A stretch of DNA of 8,312 nt. Origin: Chitinophagaceae bacterium. Lineage in GTDB: Bacteria > Bacteroidota > Bacteroidia > Chitinophagales > Chitinophagaceae. Positions 4,631 through 8,312 of this stretch are shown here, in pieces (the first letter of the stretch is position 1; the number at the start of each line of letters is the position of its first letter). A program made the position numbers and the translations under genes. The DNA lies in the NCBI GenBank assembly GCA_003526435.1, contig DPWF01000316.1, forward strand, positions 779 through 9,090, read 5' to 3'. The notes below the pieces were generated by a model. That model saw nothing but the letters and a program-made list of their open reading frames with translations, ran no database searches and was not told the origin of the DNA.

Positions 4631-7368
4631 TTATAAGCCAGTGTAAACATCCAGAAACGTTGGATATTCTGTTGAATGGTTTCTGTGATAAAGTTGGTAC
4701 TGATGTTTCTCCGAATATTCTGGTTCTGGTTGAAAATATCATTGATGGCCAGCTTCATTTCGATCTGGCTACTTTTTCCGAAAGTCTTGGAGAGGGAACT
4801 GTTTACCAGATAAACATTACTATTTCCTGCGAATACAGATGTTTTTTGATACAGGTTAAACTGAGCTGTTGCATTGAACACAAATTTGGCAGGTAATTTC
4901 AATGTTACATCAGACCATGTAGAGTATGACCAATATTTGGTAGTTGCATTAGGTCGGATCGATGAACTTGAATTATTATACCGGGCATCAAAACTTACGT
5001 AGAAATTGAATTTCTTTTCAGACCAGTGGCTGAGACTCATGTTAAACCCAAGCGAATTGTTTTTACTAATGTTCTGTAAACCATTAACGACGTTCACAAA
5101 GCGTGATATATTGGGTGATAATCCAAAACTCAGGTTATAGGAAGGAAATAAATCAAACCCGTAAGAACTCCACATGGAGCCATTGTAATTACCATTTACA
5201 TTGATGGCCTGATTAATTCTTCTTCCCAATGTATCAATGAAGTTGGCATTGGTGATGGCATTATTGGTGGTACTGAAGTTGGCGCTCAGGTAAATATTTC
5301 TGCTCTTTAATACTTTGTAATCACTGAAACTCATGTTGAAATTATGTCTGAATTCCTGTTTCAGGTTTGGATTACCTATGGTAATGTTTAATGGATCAAT
5401 ATTGTCAATAAATGGCTGTATCTGCTGCAAGGTAGGGTTACGAGTTGAACCGTTGTAATTCAGGTTGATTCTTCTTTGTTTTTTTGGAAGGAATGTGATG
5501 CCGGCAGTTGGTAAGAAATTCGTAAAGCTGATATTCCTGTTATTTCCTTTATTAATATCATCCAGGTTAAACTTTACAGAACCTAAAGAAGCGCCACCAT
5601 ATAAATTGAATTTTTTCTCATTCAATCTGATGGTAAACCCTCCCATATGATTATTGGAATTGTAGATAAAATGATTGCTTAAAGTGTCAATCATGTTTTC
5701 GTATTTGCCACCTGGTGCCGTGCGTTCCATTGTATTGCGTTCTGCATCATTTCTGTTAAAGGCAAAACGATAGTTCAACTCCATAAAAGTGTTTTTCCAG
5801 AGCGGCTCCGTATAAGAAAGCCTTCCATTTATACTGGATAATGCTTCTTTATTGGTTTTAAACTGGTCGAGGTTATCTTGACGTACTAGAGACCCACTTT
5901 TATCATAGAAATCATTTTTAGCGAATAAGAATCCATCATTGGTTTTATTCATGATAGAGAAATCACCACTAAAAGAAAGGGTACGACCTTTTTTCTTCAA
6001 ACGCTTCTGCCATTGTAAAGAACCCAGGAGATTTCTGTCTTCACCATCGTTGGTAGTGGTGCGGTCAGACTGGTTAATGATCTGTCCTTCTTCGCTGATG
6101 GCTTTCCCTAAGAAGCTGTTGGCATTCCTGTTGGTAACAATAGAGCCTGTTACAGACATTTTCAAAGTACTGGTAGAATCAATCCTCAGATCATACTTGC
6201 TGTTGATTCGGTTTCTTTTTCTGTCGCTTACAAAATTCTGATCCTGTGTATTGATGAAAGTGGTATCGGGCAGAATGGTTTGTGTAGTAGTTTGTGTTCT
6301 GCCTTTAACGTTCAGGTTATTGTATTGGTAAGAATTATTGATATTGTGCTTATCCTGATTCCATTTATTGCTGAACAACAGTCCACCTGTAGTAGATGTA
6401 GGTAAGCCCTGCCCATATGCAAATTCATCGCCACCGCCGCCCATGATCATAACACCCCCGTCTTCCATGATTTGCATATTATCACCCATGCCTGAGCCGT
6501 AGTTGTTTCTTTCATTCCAGTTCAGCGATTCAAACTTGGTATTATCATTGGTAATGTAAGCGGCAATTTTTCTTTTGCCCTTGAATGCATTCAACATGCC
6601 CTTACCATAGCGATAGCGGTCAAAATCGCTACCCGCTTCTATTTTACCAAAAAAGCCTTTCTTCTTGTCTTCTTTTAACTGGAGGTTGATTGTTTTGGCA
6701 GTTTGACCATCATCAATACCTGTAAAAACGGCCTGGTCACTTTTTTTATCAAATACCTGTACTTTATCAACTGCATCGGCACGAAGGTTTTGTGTTACAA
6801 CAGCAGGGTCGTCACTAAAAAATTCTTCCCCATCCACCAGTATTTTTTCTACTTTCTGTCCTTGCGCACTGATCTCACCTTTTGAGTTTACCTGTATGCC
6901 CGGCATCCTTTTTAAAAGATCCTGTACGTTGGCATTGGGGCCAACATAAAAACTATCGGCACGGTATTCAGTAGTATCACCTTTCATACGTATGGCTGAA
7001 AGGCGTTGTTTAACGATCACTTCTTCCAGCAAATGTGCTTTCGTTGTAACATAAATATTACCCAGTGTTTTTTGAGGCTGTGCCGACAGGTCAATATCAT
7101 CTACAAAATCGGCATAATCAGGGTAAGAAATGATCATGATATATTTAGAAGCGGTAAGATTGCCAAAGCTGAATTGTCCCTGCTGATCGGTTCTTACAAA
7201 CTTAACCAGTACCGAATCTTTAGGCCTCAGCAGCGATACCACTGCATGCTGTAGATTTACTTTATTGGTAGTGTCAACAACCGTACCTTTAAGGGAGGCG
7301 TTTTGTGCAAAAGTTTCAGTAATGGAGAATAACCCCATTATGATTAGAAGTGCAGTCAGTTTTTTCAT
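4615..7368 (-). CDS. Outer-membrane beta-barrel protein, TonB-dependent-receptor-like, with carboxypeptidase-regulatory-like domain
   Basis: A 917-residue outer-membrane protein. Signal peptide 1-21 (cut before Q22, F-A-Q type). A carboxypeptidase-regulatory-like beta-sandwich spans about 24-108: L-K-G-T-V-V-D at 26-32 and D-Q-Q-G-Q-F-S-F at 61-68 are its hallmarks. A plug-like domain spans about 112-235, with L-E-E-V-I-V-K (114-120), D-L-L-K-R-M-P-G-I-Q-V (150-160) and I-L-V-D-G-E-E-F-F (176-184). From about 236 to the end it is an Asn-rich barrel of alternating strands, finishing in a strand with aromatics (F-T-L-A-Y-N-F-S-K-N). The layout matches the OMP_b-brl_3/TonB-receptor-like group rather than a classical SusC, and no SusD partner is present. 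It may import or bind a ligand, or act on the cell surface; the substrate is unknown. A Gly/Met/acidic loop at 291-316 is unusual. It leads a two-gene unit with the GLPGLI gene and is divergent from glgB. The start ATG is well placed for the signal peptide. Confidence 0.93.
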   Translation of the reverse strand: MKKLTALLIIMGLFSITETFAQNASLKGTVVDTTNKVNLQHAVVSLLRPKDSVLVKFVRTDQQGQFSFGNLTASKYIMIISYPDYADFVDDIDLSAQPQKTLGNIYVTTKAHLLEEVIVKQRLSAIRMKGDTTEYRADSFYVGPNANVQDLLKRMPGIQVNSKGEISAQGQKVEKILVDGEEFFSDDPAVVTQNLRADAVDKVQVFDKKSDQAVFTGIDDGQTAKTINLQLKEDKKKGFFGKIEAGSDFDRYRYGKGMLNAFKGKRKIAAYITNDNTKFESLNWNERNNYGSGMGDNMQIMEDGGVMIMGGGGDEFAYGQGLPTSTTGGLLFSNKWNQDKHNINNSYQYNNLNVKGRTQTTTQTILPDTTFINTQDQNFVSDRKRNRINSKYDLRIDSTSTLKMSVTGSIVTNRNANSFLGKAISEEGQIINQSDRTTTNDGEDRNLLGSLQWQKRLKKKGRTLSFSGDFSIMNKTNDGFLFAKNDFYDKSGSLVRQDNLDQFKTNKEALSSINGRLSYTEPLWKNTFMELNYRFAFNRNDAERNTMERTAPGGKYENMIDTLSNHFIYNSNNHMGGFTIRLNEKKFNLYGGASLGSVKFNLDDINKGNNRNISFTNFLPTAGITFLPKKQRRINLNYNGSTRNPTLQQIQPFIDNIDPLNITIGNPNLKQEFRHNFNMSFSDYKVLKSRNIYLSANFSTTNNAITNANFIDTLGRRINQAINVNGNYNGSMWSSYGFDLFPSYNLSFGLSPNISRFVNVVNGLQNISKNNSLGFNMSLSHWSEKKFNFYVSFDARYNNSSSSIRPNATTKYWSYSTWSDVTLKLPAKFVFNATAQFNLYQKTSVFAGNSNVYLVNSSLSKTFGKSSQIEMKLAINDIFNQNQNIRRNISTNFITETIQQNIQRFWMFTLAYNFSKN

Positions 7369-7397
7369 TGTGTTCAGTTGCAGTATTTGATGCCTGA

Positions 7398-7413
7398 TAT
7401 GGAAAAATCCATA
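7398..7413. promoter_or_regulatory. Inverted repeat TATGGA-AAAA-TCCATA in the barrel-gene leader
   Basis: Perfect 6-bp arms around a 4-nt spacer, ending 29 nt upstream of the barrel gene start codon. It has the geometry of a small dimeric-regulator operator or a weak hairpin in the minus-strand leader RNA. No T-run follows it on either strand in a position suited to termination. The pairing is seen directly; the role is inferred. Confidence 0.4.
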
Positions 7414-7427
7414 AAAAAAACGTAATA

Positions 7428-7441
7428 ACTAATTAATTAGT
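7428..7441. promoter_or_regulatory. 14-bp perfect palindrome in the divergent promoter region
   Basis: ACTAATTAATTAGT reads the same on both strands. It lies almost exactly midway between the two divergent start codons (46 nt from glgB, 59 nt from the barrel gene). A symmetric site in this position fits a shared operator, but A/T-only palindromes arise fairly easily in such DNA. Confidence 0.4.
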
Positions 7442-7487
7442 CGAAAAATAATGTTAATATTTTTCTTAATCTGATTACAAACGTCTT

Positions 7488-8312
7488 ATGAACGACAAAA
7501 CTAATAAGTCAAAAACCGTCAATTCGGATAATCCTATTAAAGGAGTGAGTAACGGAGGAAAGGTTGTAAACGAGGATAAAAAATATGAAGAACTACATTT
7601 TATAGATACCAATCAGTCAGTATGGAATTATTCCTTATTTACCGATACTGATATTCAAAACTTTCAACAGGGTACACATTACAGGCTTTATGATTTTTTC
7701 GGTAATAAACAACTCGAAGTATTAAATACCCGTGGTACCTATTTTGCCGTATGGGCCCCCAATGCAACCTCTGTAAGTGTAACAGGATATTTTAATGAAT
7801 GGAACAAAACATCACACCCTTTAAAAGTTCGTTTAGATAATTCAGGTATTTGGGAAGGGTTTATTCCAAACATACACCAGGGAGAAGCCTATAAATACCA
7901 TATACATGGATACAAAGGAATAAAACTGGATAAAGGCGATCCATATGCTCATTTCTGGGAGAAGCGGCCCCATACAGCATCCATTACCTGGCAAACAGAT
8001 TATGACTGGCAGGATGAAGAATGGATGAAAAACAGATCAAAACACAATGCCCTTGATGCTCCATGGTCGGTGTATGAGGTTCACCTGGCCAGTTGGATGC
8101 GCCCCGATAAGAACGATGAGGAATCATACAATTCCTATCAGCAGCTTGCAGAACGGCTGGTGCCTTATGTAAAAGAAATGGGGTTTACCCATGTGGAACT
8201 GATGCCTGTGATGGAACATCCTTTTGATGGAAGCTGGGGATACCAGGGTACAGGTTATTTTGCGCCAACCTCACGTTTCGGTTCACCGCAGGATTATGCA
8301 GCATTGGTTGAT
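7488..8312 (+). CDS. glgB: 1,4-alpha-glucan branching enzyme, 5' part (runs off the window)
   Basis: An open frame of 275 codons continues past the right edge; a full enzyme of this kind has roughly 630-730 residues. GlgB makes the alpha-1,6 branches of glycogen in the cytoplasm. Residues about 82-150 are the CBM48/isoamylase-N beta-sandwich (T-Y-F-A-V-W-A-P-N-A at 84-93, then G-Y-F-N-E-W-N). The GH13 catalytic barrel begins at Y-E-V-H-L-A-S-W. The end holds the highly typical branching-enzyme stretch E-L-M-P-V-M-E-H-P-F-D-G-S-W-G-Y-Q followed by T-G-Y-F-A-P-T-S-R-F-G. The catalytic Asp/Glu residues lie beyond the window. An in-frame TAA at 7467-7469 with no start between supports ATG 7488. 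The first 35 or so residues are Lys/Asn/Ser-rich and polar, a poorly conserved extension before the CBM48. It is divergent from the barrel gene. Other glycogen genes may follow downstream but cannot be seen. Confidence 0.96.
   Translation, partial: MNDKTNKSKTVNSDNPIKGVSNGGKVVNEDKKYEELHFIDTNQSVWNYSLFTDTDIQNFQQGTHYRLYDFFGNKQLEVLNTRGTYFAVWAPNATSVSVTGYFNEWNKTSHPLKVRLDNSGIWEGFIPNIHQGEAYKYHIHGYKGIKLDKGDPYAHFWEKRPHTASITWQTDYDWQDEEWMKNRSKHNALDAPWSVYEVHLASWMRPDKNDEESYNSYQQLAERLVPYVKEMGFTHVELMPVMEHPFDGSWGYQGTGYFAPTSRFGSPQDYAALVD

Larger units (their letters stand above)
7369..7487. promoter_or_regulatory. Divergent intergenic region between the barrel gene and glgB
   Basis: 119 bp of very AT-rich sequence that must hold the promoters of both divergent genes. 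It contains a perfect 14-bp palindrome, a 6-4-6 inverted repeat and an eight-base A-run (7413-7420). I could not place a convincing Bacteroidota-type promoter (TTTG near -33 with TAnnTTTG near -7) on either strand. No good Shine-Dalgarno sequence is seen before either start, as is usual in this phylum. Confidence 0.6.

Overview
The window looks like a chromosomal segment of a member of the Bacteroidota, most likely a Chitinophagaceae-type bacterium (genus not resolvable from this stretch). The evidence is a GLPGLI-family protein paired with a large outer-membrane beta-barrel carrying a carboxypeptidase-regulatory-like N-terminal domain, signal peptides ending in A-Q, moderately AT-rich coding sequence, and start codons without clear Shine-Dalgarno motifs. 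There are seven complete protein genes, and an eighth (glgB) runs off the right edge. I saw no tRNA, rRNA, CRISPR array, insertion sequence or phage gene cluster.

Left block, plus strand (99-3048): four tightly spaced genes that look like one transcription unit. They are a CPA1-like cation:proton antiporter, a small VOC/glyoxalase-fold protein, an exported seven-bladed WD40-type propeller, and a 140-residue secreted protein that resembles a free-standing, catalytically degenerate S74 (endosialidase-type) intramolecular chaperone domain. After 95 bp containing a strong inverted repeat comes a short two-helix PepSY-TM protein (3144-3716).

Middle, minus strand (7368 to 3839): a two-gene unit. 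A 917-residue TonB-receptor-like outer-membrane beta-barrel is followed 38 nt later by a GLPGLI protein. The unit appears to end in an intrinsic terminator whose T-tract on the minus strand coincides with the A-rich last codons of the convergent PepSY gene. A perfect hairpin spans the stop codon of the barrel gene.

Right edge, plus strand (from 7488): the first 275 codons of a glycogen branching enzyme gene (glgB), divergent from the barrel gene across a 119-bp AT-rich region. That region holds a 14-bp perfect palindrome near its centre and a 6-4-6 inverted repeat in the barrel-gene leader.

No complete new defence or mobile system is visible. The most unusual item is the stripped-down S74-like protein: its predicted signal-peptidase cut falls almost where the autocatalytic cut of a normal S74 domain would be, and the nucleophilic serine position is asparagine. 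The small DNA/RNA structures in the intergenic regions are the next most interesting layer.
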